Shown here one piece after another: positions 17,086 to 27,819 of a DNA stretch of 64,000 bases; within the stretch, counting starts at the first letter, position 1; every line of letters starts with the position of its first letter. Location of the stretch: the NCBI RefSeq assembly GCF_023078495.1, contig NZ_CP095742.1, positions 4,302,501-4,366,500 on the forward strand, given 5' to 3'. Below the pieces are notes generated by a model. That model did no database searches. It had not been told where the DNA came from and saw only the letters and a list, made by a program, of their open reading frames with translations. The DNA comes from Luteibacter aegosomatissinici. Its GTDB lineage: Bacteria > Pseudomonadota > Gammaproteobacteria > Xanthomonadales > Rhodanobacteraceae. A program made the position numbers and the translations under genes.

Positions 17086-19212
17086 ATGCACCGACGCTGG
17101 ATTGCGCTGGCCATCGCCCTTACCTTGAGTGGCATGACCCAGGCACACGAACCGAACAAGACCCCCGCCGCCCCGGCCACCCAGGCCACTGGCGATGACG
17201 AAAACCTCTGGCTTGACGACATCGACGGCGCGAAGCCGCTCGCATGGGTGAAGGACGAGAACGCGAAGACGGTGGCGAAGTACGCCGATTCGCAGGAGTT
17301 CAAGACCCTCGACGCGCGCATCCTCGAGATGCTCGATTCCGATGCCAGGATCCCGATGGTCAACAAGATCGGCGATCACTTCTACAACCTGTGGCGCGAC
17401 AAGCAGCACCCCAAGGGCATCTGGCGGCGCACGACCCTGGCCGAGTACCGCAAGGAAAACCCGGCATGGGAAACGGTGATCGACGTGGATGCGCTCTCGG
17501 CCGCCGAAAAGGAAAACTGGGTATGGCATGGCGTGCAGTGCCTGAAGCCGGATGATCGTCTCTGCCTCGTCTCGCTCTCGCGCGGCGGCGCCGATGCCGA
17601 TGTGATTCGTGAGTACGACCTCTCCACCAAGAGCTTCGTGAAGGATGGCTTCAGCCTGCCCGAGGCCAAGAGCCAGGTGTCGTGGATCGACAAGGACCAC
17701 CTGTTCGTCGCCACCGATTTTGGCGCCGGCTCCATGACCGATTCGAGCTACCCGCGCATCGTGAAGGAGTGGAAGCGCGGTACGCCGCTGTCGTCCGCGA
17801 CCACGGTGTACGAGGGCAAGAAGACCGACATGTCGATCTCGGCCTACCGCGACCTCACGCCGGGCTTCGAGCGTGAATTCGTGATGCGCGCGCTGGAGTT
17901 CTACAGCAGCGAGACGTTCGTGCGCGGCACCGATGGCAAGCTCACCAAGATCGATGTGCCCAACGACGCGGAAACCGACGTCGAACGTGAGTGGCTGCTG
18001 ATCGAGCCGCGCACCGACTGGAAGGTGGGCGGCAAGACCTACCCCTCCGGCTCGCTGCTGGCCACGAAGTTCGACGACTACATGGCAGGCAAGCGCGATA
18101 TCACCGTGCTGTTCACCCCGGACGAGCACAGCTCGCTGGCCAGCCACTCGTGGACGAAGAACCACCTCATCCTGAACCTCATGCGCGATGTGGTCAGCGA
18201 GATCCAGGTGCTGACCCCGGCCGCCAACGGTCCGTGGAAGAGCGAATCGCTTGGCGGCGCCCCGGCACTGAGCACCATGGCCGCCACTGGCATCGATGCC
18301 GATGAAGGCGATGATTACTTCCTGACCGTGTCCGGTTTCATCCAGCCCACCACGCTGTACTACGGCGTGCTCGGCAAGGGCGACCGCGAGGCGCTGAAGC
18401 ACACCCCGGCGTTCTTCGATGCCTCGAAGTTCACCGTGAGCCAGCACTTCGCCACCTCGAAGGACGGCACCAAGGTGCCCTACTTCGAGATCGCGCCGAA
18501 GACCATGAAGGCCGACGGCACCAACCCGACCCTGGTGTACGGCTACGGCGGTTTCGAAATTTCGCTGCAGCCGGCCTACTTGGCGGGCCCCGGTCGTTCA
18601 TGGCTGGAGAAGGGTGGCGTGTATGTCATTGCCAACATCCGTGGTGGCGGTGAGTACGGCCCGCGCTGGCACCAGGCGGCACTGAAGGCCAACCGCCCGC
18701 GCGCCTACGAGGATTTCGCGGCGGTGTCGCAGGACCTGATCGACCGCAAGATCACCACCCCGAAGCACATGGGCATGATGGGTGGCAGCAACGGCGGCCT
18801 GCTGGCCGGCAACATGCTGACCCAGTACCCGCAGCTTTACGGAGCAGTGGTAAGCCAGGTGGCCCTGCTGGACATGAAGCGTTACCCGCACATGTCGGCC
18901 GGCGCCTCGTGGATGGCCGAGTACGGCGACCCGGACAAGCCGGAGGAATGGAAGTACATCCAGACCTTCTCGCCGTACCACAACCTGCACAAGGGCACCC
19001 ACTACCCGGCCGTGCTGTTCACCACCTCCACCCGCGATGACCGCGTGGGCCCGGTGCACGCCCGCAAGATGGCCGCCCGCATGCAGGCCATGGGCTTCGA
19101 TGCCAGCTTCTACGAGAACATCGAGGGCGGCCACGGCGCCGCGGCGGACAACAAGCAGGCCGCCTTCATGAGCGCCCTGGCCTACACGTACCTCTGGGAT
19201 CACCTGAAATAG
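17086..19212 (+). CDS. Exported prolyl oligopeptidase (S9A family)
   Basis: 708-residue serine peptidase with an N-terminal signal peptide (MHRRWIALAIALTLSGMTQA), so it acts in the periplasm or outside. It should cut short peptides after proline. An N-terminal beta-propeller is followed by the C-terminal hydrolase with nucleophile in MGGSNGGLLAG, acid in TRDDRVGPVHA and histidine in EGGHGAA. Start 17086 follows AAGGAC and opens a good signal peptide; an in-frame start at 17059 is less likely. REP elements flank the gene on both sides. Confidence 0.93.
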   Translation: MHRRWIALAIALTLSGMTQAHEPNKTPAAPATQATGDDENLWLDDIDGAKPLAWVKDENAKTVAKYADSQEFKTLDARILEMLDSDARIPMVNKIGDHFYNLWRDKQHPKGIWRRTTLAEYRKENPAWETVIDVDALSAAEKENWVWHGVQCLKPDDRLCLVSLSRGGADADVIREYDLSTKSFVKDGFSLPEAKSQVSWIDKDHLFVATDFGAGSMTDSSYPRIVKEWKRGTPLSSATTVYEGKKTDMSISAYRDLTPGFEREFVMRALEFYSSETFVRGTDGKLTKIDVPNDAETDVEREWLLIEPRTDWKVGGKTYPSGSLLATKFDDYMAGKRDITVLFTPDEHSSLASHSWTKNHLILNLMRDVVSEIQVLTPAANGPWKSESLGGAPALSTMAATGIDADEGDDYFLTVSGFIQPTTLYYGVLGKGDREALKHTPAFFDASKFTVSQHFATSKDGTKVPYFEIAPKTMKADGTNPTLVYGYGGFEISLQPAYLAGPGRSWLEKGGVYVIANIRGGGEYGPRWHQAALKANRPRAYEDFAAVSQDLIDRKITTPKHMGMMGGSNGGLLAGNMLTQYPQLYGAVVSQVALLDMKRYPHMSAGASWMAEYGDPDKPEEWKYIQTFSPYHNLHKGTHYPAVLFTTSTRDDRVGPVHARKMAARMQAMGFDASFYENIEGGHGAAADNKQAAFMSALAYTYLWDHLK

Positions 19213-19244
19213 GGCTCACCCGGCCCATCGGGCCCGGCCGCCCC

Positions 19245-19341
19245 GTAGGAGCCCACCCTGTGGGCGACAGCTTTTACGCGATACCGCCGCAGGCCCTGCG
19301 GCGCAACCGCGAACGGCGTCGCCCACAGGGTGGGCTCCTAC
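19245..19341. repeat. REP-type long palindrome, copy 4
   Basis: 97-bp palindrome, ends GTAGGAGCCCACCCTGTGGG and complement, centre with TTTTACGCGA. It lies between the prolyl oligopeptidase and ppa, same strand, 33 bases after the stop. Confidence 0.9.
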
Positions 19342-19441
19342 CGGGGGCCTGAATGGCCGCCGGTGCCGCCTGCGCCCCTACCCCCGCGTTCTTGTATCCT
19401 ATTGGGCTGCTTCACTATCCCAACTGCATCAAGGAACGCCC

Positions 19442-19975
19442 ATGGGCCTGCACCTCGTCCCCGCCGGCAAGAATGTGCCGGACGAAATCAACGTCATCAT
19501 CGAAATCCCCAAGGACGCCGAGCCGGTCAAGTACGAAGTGGACAAGGACAGCGGCGCGATCTTCGTCGACCGCATCCTCTCCACCCCGATGCGCTACCCG
19601 TGCAACTACGGCTACGTGCCGGGCACCCTGGGTGGCGACGGCGATCCGCTCGACGCCCTGGTCATCCTGCCCCTGTCGCTCGTGCCGGGCTCGGTCATCC
19701 GCTGCTACCCGGTCGGCATGCTGAAGATGTCCGACGAGGCCGGCGCCGATGAGAAGCTGGTCGTGGTCCCGGTCGAGAAGGTGTTCGCCGGCTACGCCCA
19801 CATCCGCGATATCAAGCAGGTCTCCGGCCATTGGCTGGAGCGCATCGGCCACTTCTTCGAGCACTACAAGGACCTGGAGAAGGGTAAGTGGGTGAAGGTG
19901 GAAGGCTGGGTTGGCGCCACCGAGGCCAAGGCCGAGATCAACGCCGGCATCGAGCGCTACAAGGCTTCCAAGTAA
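19442..19975 (+). CDS. ppa: Soluble inorganic pyrophosphatase (family I)
   Basis: 177-residue cytosolic enzyme that hydrolyses PPi to phosphate, driving biosynthesis. The family I metal site is visible in GDGDPLDALV; the substrate segment KYEVDKDSGAIFVDR precedes it. Length matches hexameric bacterial enzymes. Its presence beside a PPi-saving proton pump and a PPi-using phosphofructokinase means PPi has three competing fates in this cell. It is followed by a REP element and then a strong terminator. Confidence 0.97.
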   Translation: MGLHLVPAGKNVPDEINVIIEIPKDAEPVKYEVDKDSGAIFVDRILSTPMRYPCNYGYVPGTLGGDGDPLDALVILPLSLVPGSVIRCYPVGMLKMSDEAGADEKLVVVPVEKVFAGYAHIRDIKQVSGHWLERIGHFFEHYKDLEKGKWVKVEGWVGATEAKAEINAGIERYKASK

Positions 19976-19993
19976 GCAACACCCCGCAACACG

Positions 19994-20087
19994 GTAGGAG
20001 CCCACCCTGTGGGCGACATCTTTCGCGGCGTCGCGGCAGGCCCTGTGGCTCTTCGCGACCAGCGTCGCCCACAGGGTGGGCTCCTAC
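19994..20087. repeat. REP-type long palindrome, copy 5
   Basis: 94-bp palindrome of the GTAGGAGCCCAC family between ppa and its terminator. It would be transcribed as the ppa 3' untranslated region. Confidence 0.9.
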
Positions 20088-20096
20088 AGAACGCCG

Positions 20097-20126
20097 AAGG
20101 CCCGCTGTTCGCAGCGGGCCTTTTGT
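20097..20126 (+). terminator. Rho-independent terminator after ppa
   Basis: Perfect 11-bp stem AAGGCCCGCTG / CAGCGGGCCTT with a TTCG tetraloop followed by TTGTTT. It ends ppa transcription, one base before the convergent DUF2333 stop codon. Confidence 0.92.
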
Positions 20127-20127
20127 T

Positions 20128-21150
20128 TCAGCCGCGGCCGAGCAGGCCGCGCAGGTCGATGATGGCCGCGTTGGCGCGCGAGATGTAATTCGCCATCACC
20201 AACGAGTGATTGGCGAAGAAGCCAAACGGTGAACCATTGAGCACCACCGGGCTGCCCAGCGATTTCTGCGATTCTTCCAGCTCGCGAATCACCTGCTGCA
20301 GGCTCGCATCCGCGTTCTTGCTACGCAGGATGGGCGCGAAATCGTGGCGGATCGCCTTCAGCTGCTCAAGCAGCGTCCAGGTGTAGCCGCGTGCTTCGTA
20401 GAAGTTATCGTCGATCTTGTTCCACGGTGTCTTGACGTACACCGCCTTCGCCGGCCCTGCGTTCGCGGCCACATCAGCGTTGGGCGCCGCGTCGACCTTC
20501 AATTGGCCCACGCTCGCCGACAGCCGCTGCGACAGCGAACCCAGCCGCGCCGACACCGTCTGCAGGTAATCGGCGAGGTTATCGGCACGCGCATAGAAGT
20601 GCGCGTTGCCATCTTCCGCATCGCTCAGCCGGCCCAGGTAATCGCCCAGGTCATCGACGGCCTTGCCGTACTGCGACTCCGAACTGGGGAACAGCCAGCG
20701 ATCGTTCGGGCTGTTAAGCAGCGGATCGGCCTCACCCAGTGCCTTGTCCTCGGTGGACTGCGTCTGCGAACGGCTGAAATCGTTGCGCAAGGCACGAGCC
20801 AGGTCGCGCGATGCCGTGAGCGAGCCAAATTCCCAGTTGGGAATGTTGTCCATGAAGGCGCCCGGCGGGAACTTGTCATTACTCAGGTAGCCACCACGCT
20901 TGTCCATCAGCGTATCCACGGAACGGATCAGCGTGTAAGTGGTGACCGCGCCGGTACTCATGGGCCGGCCGATCTCCTTCATGTGGGCGGTGGTGACCTG
21001 CACCGGATCGAATTGCGCCGGCTCCTTGTCCCACCACCACATGAAGAACAGGACGAGCAGCACCAGCACCGCGAGAGGCACGGCGATAAGCAGACTGAGC
21101 GGGCGGCGCCTGCGGCGGGGTGCAGGCGAGGGGGCGGCGGTCGCGTTCAT
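20128..21150 (-). CDS. DUF2333 family membrane-anchored protein
   Basis: 340 residues. A basic, proline-rich N-terminus (PAPRRRRRP) precedes one membrane helix (about 18-40, LSLLIAVPLAVLVLLVLFFM), and the rest is a soluble, probably periplasmic, helical domain (DNIPNWEFGSL; KTPWNKIDDNFYEARGYTW). This matches DUF2333 proteins of gammaproteobacteria, whose function is unknown. It is separated by 44 bases from the ferritin-like gene upstream on the same strand. Confidence 0.85.
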   Translation of the reverse strand: MNATAAPSPAPRRRRRPLSLLIAVPLAVLVLLVLFFMWWWDKEPAQFDPVQVTTAHMKEIGRPMSTGAVTTYTLIRSVDTLMDKRGGYLSNDKFPPGAFMDNIPNWEFGSLTASRDLARALRNDFSRSQTQSTEDKALGEADPLLNSPNDRWLFPSSESQYGKAVDDLGDYLGRLSDAEDGNAHFYARADNLADYLQTVSARLGSLSQRLSASVGQLKVDAAPNADVAANAGPAKAVYVKTPWNKIDDNFYEARGYTWTLLEQLKAIRHDFAPILRSKNADASLQQVIRELEESQKSLGSPVVLNGSPFGFFANHSLVMANYISRANAAIIDLRGLLGRG

Positions 21151-21194
21151 GCTGATCCTTCTCCGGTGCGAGCGATGCCCCCAAGCTTACCTAA

Positions 21195-21767
21195 TCAGTG
21201 CTTCGAGGGTTTCGCCGGCTCACCTTTCTTGCCCAGGTTCTCCAGCAAGGTGGCCATGTCCTCGGCGTGTTCCTCTTCCTGCGCCAGGATGTCCTCCATG
21301 ATCCGACGGGTGGTCGGATCGTCATCGCCGATGTAGCTCACGATCTCACGGTAGCTATCGATCGCAATGCGCTCGGCGACCAGGTCTTCCTTGATCATGT
21401 CGACCAGGTCCACGCCTTCCACGTAATCGGCGTGGCTACGCGAAAGCAGGCCTTCCGGGTTGAAATTGGGCGTCCCGTCGAGCTGGGTAATGCGCTCGGC
21501 GATACGGTCCGCGTGCTCCTGTTCCTGCGTGGCATGTTCCAGGAATTCCGACTTCACGCTTTGCGAATGGATGCCCGGTGCCATGTAGTAGTGATACTTG
21601 TAGCGAAGCACGCAGACGATTTCGGTGGCGAGCGCTTCGTTGAGCAGTTTGATCACCGTTTCGCGATCCGCGCGGTACCCCGCCGTCACGGCGCCGTTAT
21701 CGATGTGCTGGCGGGCACGCTTACGGATGTTCTCAATATCGCTCACAAAGGGTTTTGCGCTGGGCAT
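21195..21767 (-). CDS. Ferritin-like (bacterioferritin-type) diiron protein
   Basis: 190-residue four-helix protein with the ligand pattern of ferritin-like domains: Glu in ALATEIVCVLRY, E..H in ATQEQEHADRI, Glu in LVAERIAIDSY, and E..H in ILAQEEEHAED. This suggests oxidation or storage of iron in the cytosol, or a stress role as in Dps-like proteins. Start 21767 (MPSAKPFVSDI) has GGAG upstream; the longer frame adds a low-complexity stretch. Its final residues are Lys/Pro-rich. It lies downstream of thiC, with an 83-base gap. Confidence 0.85.
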   Translation of the reverse strand: MPSAKPFVSDIENIRKRARQHIDNGAVTAGYRADRETVIKLLNEALATEIVCVLRYKYHYYMAPGIHSQSVKSEFLEHATQEQEHADRIAERITQLDGTPNFNPEGLLSRSHADYVEGVDLVDMIKEDLVAERIAIDSYREIVSYIGDDDPTTRRIMEDILAQEEEHAEDMATLLENLGKKGEPAKPSKH

Positions 21768-21850
21768 TGCCTGTGCTCCGTTCAAAGGGAGTTGGGTAGG
21801 GGCCTGACGGTAGGGCGGGTGCCGAAAAGATGGGGTGAAGGGCGCCGGCA

Positions 21851-23857
<2,007 letters not shown>

Positions 23858-23895
23858 GGGCCGATTCAAGCACGAAGCGGGGAGGAACGCGAGGC

Positions 23896-24552
23896 TTAGC
23901 CGCGCGGCGCGTACGCGCGCATGAACATCTCGACCGCGGCGAGGGCGTTGTTCTTCACCTCTTCGGCGAACTGAACGGCGCAATCCTCGCAACCAAACAG
24001 GCGGCGGATGAGCAGATCGCCCTTGAGCAGGGCCAGGAACTGGGTGGTGGCGCGGCTGACGTCCGGGATCTCGAGCTGGCCGCGCTCGGCGGCGTCGCCC
24101 AGCAGGCGGCTCATCAGCTTGTGCATGCGCACCGGGCCCTCTTCCCACACCAGGCGGCCAAAGCGGGGGTTACCGCCCGACTGGCAGTCGGAAAGGATGG
24201 CGCGGAACGTACCCACGGATTCCGTGTTGGTTTCCATGGCCGCGTGGCGGCTGGCGATGTTGGTAAGCGTGGCGCGGATATCGGCGCCGGCGCTGAAATC
24301 GAACAGGTCATCGGGCAGGCGTTCCTGCACGTGGGCGCGGATGACCTCACGGAAGAGGTTGTCCTTGTCGCCGAAATGGCTGTACACGGTGAGCTTGGAC
24401 ACACCGGCCGAAGCCGCGACGGCATCCATGCTGGTACCGGCGAAACCGCCCTGGGTGAAGAGCGCCTTGGCGGCATCGAGGATGGCCGCGCGCTTCTCCA
24501 TGTCTTTCGGACGCCCCGGGCCCTGGGTCTTCATTTTCGGGCTGGCGTTCAT
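23896..24552 (-). CDS. TetR-family transcriptional regulator
   Basis: 218 residues. The N-terminal TetR helix-turn-helix spans about 20-65 (ILDAAKALFTQGGFAGTSMD; GVSKLTVYSHFGDKD), followed by a helical ligand-binding domain of the type found with efflux-related regulators. It is divergent from pcm-tolC. A palindrome next to its own -10 box (24572-24591) suggests autorepression and possibly control of tolC. The thiC riboswitch begins 38 bases downstream of its stop. Met7 is an alternative start. Confidence 0.9.
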   Translation of the reverse strand: MNASPKMKTQGPGRPKDMEKRAAILDAAKALFTQGGFAGTSMDAVAASAGVSKLTVYSHFGDKDNLFREVIRAHVQERLPDDLFDFSAGADIRATLTNIASRHAAMETNTESVGTFRAILSDCQSGGNPRFGRLVWEEGPVRMHKLMSRLLGDAAERGQLEIPDVSRATTQFLALLKGDLLIRRLFGCEDCAVQFAEEVKNNALAAVEMFMRAYAPRG

Positions 24553-24571
24553 GGCTGCACCTTCACAAACA

Positions 24572-24591
24572 AAAGTTATGACTTTATTATA
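24572..24591 (-). promoter_or_regulatory. tetR -10 box adjoining a candidate operator
   Basis: On the minus strand TATAAT (24586-24591) is directly followed by AAAGTCATAACTTT (24572-24585), an inverted repeat AAAGT-N4-ACTTT lying over the likely start site. Placement suits autorepression by the TetR protein. The -35 is weak (CTGGAA after 17 bp). Confidence 0.5.
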
Positions 24592-24914
24592 CGCAGCGGT
24601 TCAGTTATTTCCAGCATGGCGCGCATATTTTTGTCGCGACAGCAACCGGGAACAGGAGCGGAACCGCCGTCCTACCTTAGAATGATGTGGGGCCGCCCGC
24701 CCGCGGTCTCCATGGCTACCCGGCCCCACCCCTACCTGCCATTCAGCCGGCATGGGGGGCAGCCAGGGGGGTGACTTCCGTCAGCCCCGTGCGGTGACTT
24801 CCGGCACTTCGCCAGGAAGCACCGGGACCGCAGCCTTTGCACATCAGGAAAAGCGGCGTGTAACCCGTTATCCTTCCGAATCTTTTTTCAGCTTTTCGTA
24901 CGGGATTGAACACC
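24592..24914. other. Divergent tetR / pcm-tolC intergenic region
   Basis: About 320 bases without a gene. It contains a perfect 9-bp inverted repeat, GTGGGGCCG (24687-24695) and CGGCCCCAC (24721-24729), that could form a hairpin in a pcm leader transcript, and a -10-like TAGAAT at 24678-24683 without a good -35. No start with a ribosome binding site is seen apart from that of pcm. Confidence 0.5.
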
Positions 24915-25574
24915 ATGGCGATGAATTTCGAGCAGGCCCGCCAGAACATGGTCGAGAACCAGGTCCGCCCCTGGGAAGTGCTGGAGTACTCGGTACTCGA
25001 CACCCTGAAGGCGATCCGCCGCGAGGATTTCGTGGCCTCGGCCCATCGCAACGTGGCGTTTGCCGACCTGAACCTGCCCCTGGGGCACGACGAGGTCATG
25101 ATGAAGCCGGTCATCGAGGGCCGTGTCCTCCAGGCCGTGGCCCTGAACAAGACCGACGAGGTCCTGGAAATCGGCACGGGCTCGGGCTACCTCACGGCCT
25201 GCCTGGCCAACCTGGCCGGCAAGGTCCACAGCATCGACATGCACGCCGACTTCGTCGACGCTGCCCGCCAGCGCCTTGCGGCCGCCGGCGTGGCGAATGC
25301 GACCCTCGAGGTGGCCGAGGCCGTCAACGGTTACACGCCGGCCGGCGTTTTCGACGTCGTCGTGGTCACCGGCGCGGTGCACGCGGTTCCCGAAAAATTC
25401 GTACGCTGGCTGAAGCCGGGCGGCCGCATGTTCGTGGTCCGCGGTGATTCGCCGGCCCAGACAGCGGTGCTGCTCACCCACGAGGGCGAGGGCCGGTACC
25501 GTGAGGAATCGTTGTTCGAAACGGACCTTCCCTACCTGGCGCATGCCGCGCCGGTGAAGCGCTTCGTGCTCTGA
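24915..25574 (+). CDS. pcm: Protein-L-isoaspartate O-methyltransferase family protein
   Basis: 219-residue SAM-dependent methyltransferase. VLEIGTGSGYLTACLA is the SAM-binding motif I; N-terminal MVENQVRP and C-terminal GGRMFVVRG fit the PCMT family. Expected role is repair of isoaspartyl damage in proteins. The usual PCMT motif around residue 60 is not obvious, so some sequence-based caution is needed. The ATG at 24915 is preferred over the upstream TTG. tolC starts 38 bases after the stop; pcm-tolC linkage is common in Xanthomonadales and pseudomonads, from memory. Confidence 0.87.
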   Translation: MAMNFEQARQNMVENQVRPWEVLEYSVLDTLKAIRREDFVASAHRNVAFADLNLPLGHDEVMMKPVIEGRVLQAVALNKTDEVLEIGTGSGYLTACLANLAGKVHSIDMHADFVDAARQRLAAAGVANATLEVAEAVNGYTPAGVFDVVVVTGAVHAVPEKFVRWLKPGGRMFVVRGDSPAQTAVLLTHEGEGRYREESLFETDLPYLAHAAPVKRFVL

Positions 25575-25612
25575 CCTTTACAAGATCCCCCCATCACCCA
25601 CGAGGCGAACCC

Positions 25613-26989
25613 ATGCGCTTGAAGCTCCTTACCGTTGCGCTGGCCCTGGCAGCGGCACCCTTCGCGAGCCATGCCGAAGACCTGCTTGATGCTTACCGCC
25701 AGGCCCGGGCGAACGACCCGGTGCTGTCGCAGGCCGATTCCACCCGCCTCGCAACCGGTGAGGGCGTGACCCAGGCCCGTGCGCTGCTGCTGCCCCAGGT
25801 CAGCGCGCAGCTCAGCCTCAACCAGAGCGACCCGAACGGCCCCACCCGCGAGCCGATCTACGGCGCCGACAACCGCACGATCGTCGGCTACTCGGGCGAT
25901 ATCGGCCACACCCGTACGCGTGATGTTGGCGCCACGGTGAGCCAGAGCGTGGTCGATTTCAGCAAGTACGCCGACCTGAAGGCGGCCCGCTCCTCGGCGG
26001 ATTCGCAGAACGCCACGTACGATGCCGCGCTGCAGGCACTGTCGACCCGCGTGGCCACCGCGTATTTCCAGGTGCTAACCAACGATGACGCGCTGACCTT
26101 CCAGAAGGCCAACGAGCAGGCCCTGGCGCGCCAGCTTGAACAGGCGCAGCAGCGTTTCGACGTGGGCCTGTCGGCCATCACGGACGTGCAGGATGCCAAG
26201 GCCCAGCACGATACCGCCGTGGCCCAGGTGATCACCGCGGAGAACACCCTGGCGGATTCGCGCGAGGCGCTCACCCAGATCACGGGCCAGCCGGCCGACA
26301 ACCTGAAGAAGCTGCGCGAGCAGCTGCCGATGGATCCGCCGAGCCCGAACGATGCACAGGCCTGGGTGGCCGAAGCGGTCAAGACCAGCCCGACGATCAT
26401 CGCGGCGCAGTACAACGTCGATTCCGCTGAGCACAGCATTTCGTCGGCACGCGCCGGCCACTTGCCGACGATCGATGCCACGCTCGGTTACAGCAAGAGC
26501 ACGGCGTGGAACCAGAACGCCGGTGCCGCGTCGTCGGCAGGCACCACGAGCGCGAACGGCCGCGGTGCTACGTCGGTCGGCCTCACGCTGAACGTGCCGA
26601 TCTTCTCGGGCGGTGCGACCCAGTCGCGCGTTCGCCAGTCGATCTACCAGCGCGATGCGGCGCAGGATTCGCTGGAATCCGCCCGCCGCCAGGTGGTGCG
26701 CGATACGCTGAACTACTACCGCTCGGTCGTGGCCGGTATCAGCAAGGTCGAGGCGACGAAGGCCGCCGTGGAATCGGCCGAAAGCGCACGTGATGCGACG
26801 CAGGCAGGCTTCGAAGTGGGTACGCGTACGATCGTGGACGTGCTGATCGCGCAGCAGAACCTTACCTCGGCGCTGAGCGATTACTCGCAGGCCCGCCACC
26901 AGTTCGTGCTCGACAAGCTGCTGCTGAAGCAGACGGCCGGCACGGTGGACGTGAAGGACCTGGAAGCGGTCAACTCCCTGCTCCAGTAA
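25613..26989 (+). CDS. tolC: TolC-family outer-membrane efflux channel
   Basis: 458 residues with a signal peptide (MRLKLLTVALALAAAPFASH, then A). Two repeated OEP domains follow (DLLDAYRQARANDPVLSQAD at the start; GFEVGTRTIVDVLIAQQNL near the end), the hallmark of TolC. It forms a trimeric outer-membrane and periplasmic channel for type I secretion and RND/ABC efflux. No inner-membrane partner is adjacent, so it is probably a shared housekeeping channel. It is followed by an intrinsic terminator. Confidence 0.95.
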   Translation: MRLKLLTVALALAAAPFASHAEDLLDAYRQARANDPVLSQADSTRLATGEGVTQARALLLPQVSAQLSLNQSDPNGPTREPIYGADNRTIVGYSGDIGHTRTRDVGATVSQSVVDFSKYADLKAARSSADSQNATYDAALQALSTRVATAYFQVLTNDDALTFQKANEQALARQLEQAQQRFDVGLSAITDVQDAKAQHDTAVAQVITAENTLADSREALTQITGQPADNLKKLREQLPMDPPSPNDAQAWVAEAVKTSPTIIAAQYNVDSAEHSISSARAGHLPTIDATLGYSKSTAWNQNAGAASSAGTTSANGRGATSVGLTLNVPIFSGGATQSRVRQSIYQRDAAQDSLESARRQVVRDTLNYYRSVVAGISKVEATKAAVESAESARDATQAGFEVGTRTIVDVLIAQQNLTSALSDYSQARHQFVLDKLLLKQTAGTVDVKDLEAVNSLLQ

Positions 26990-27014
26990 GCTCCGTAACG
27001 GTTGGAAACAAAAG

Positions 27015-27043
27015 AAAGGCCGCGGGCAATCGCGGCCTTTTTT
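27015..27043 (+). terminator. Rho-independent terminator after tolC
   Basis: Ten-bp stem AAAGGCCGCG / CGCGGCCTTT with loop GGCAAT followed by TTT. It ends the pcm-tolC transcript. Confidence 0.92.
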
Positions 27044-27212
27044 ATGCGCGCTCGACAAGGCCGCTCTTCCGGTGCGGGCGCGAACGAAACCCTGAGTCAT
27101 CCCGTCACGTTTCCTGACACGCCGCCAAGGCATTCCCCTACATAGGGTCACGTCCAACCCGATGCATTCTGTGCCAGCCCATTGAAGGGCGCTTATTGAA
27201 AGGGAAAACAGC

Positions 27213-27779
27213 ATGAACGCCATTCGCACTACGCTCGCGCTAGCAGCGATCGCAAGCGCCACCACGGCGCACGCCGTGCCCAGGAACACGTATGGCCCGG
27301 CTGAAGAGGTTATCGGCGTCCGCTACCACGTCGTCGGCTTCGACAAGGGCTTCAAGCATGACGCCGCTCGCGCCCAGGCTTTCAAAAAGGCCATGGACGA
27401 ATGCCACAGCCGCGAGGGCTATATGACCGACTTCCAGGCCGGCGCCACGCAGACGGTCATCACCATCCAGAATGGGGTCGCGGAACCCGCCTACGCCACG
27501 TGCCGCACCAACATCGTGGAGCCCAAGCGGGAGGGCGTCTTCCTCGCGGTTATTCCGGAGGCCAGGGTGGACTTTGCAGGCGGTATCCGCATCACCGCTA
27601 CGGGTGCGCTGAGCCAGGCGTATTACGCGGTGATCAACAAGGCACCGCAGGTGTGTCAGGCAGGCGGCGAACAGGTCAAGCACGTGGGGATTGGCTTCGA
27701 ACGCGCCGAAAACCAGCCGCCGGGCACCATGGTGGCAACGGCCGACGTCACCTGCTCGCCAGCCGTACGGCGCCAGTGA
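27213..27779 (+). CDS. Secreted hypothetical protein with internally repeated Cys pattern
   Basis: 188 residues, signal peptide MNAIRTTLALAAIASATTAH then AVP, so it is exported. I do not recognise a family. Two halves look alike: A..KAMDEC...EGY...AYATC and INKAPQVCQAGGEQV...ATADVTC, each with two cysteines that could form a disulfide. The second pattern also appears in the small protein encoded 40 bases downstream. The upstream 26990-27212 holds the tolC terminator and this gene's promoter region. A function cannot be inferred. Confidence 0.75.
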   Translation: MNAIRTTLALAAIASATTAHAVPRNTYGPAEEVIGVRYHVVGFDKGFKHDAARAQAFKKAMDECHSREGYMTDFQAGATQTVITIQNGVAEPAYATCRTNIVEPKREGVFLAVIPEARVDFAGGIRITATGALSQAYYAVINKAPQVCQAGGEQVKHVGIGFERAENQPPGTMVATADVTCSPAVRRQ

Positions 27780-27819
27780 TCTACGCTGTACGACGCACTC
27801 TCACCAAGGAAGGAAGCGC

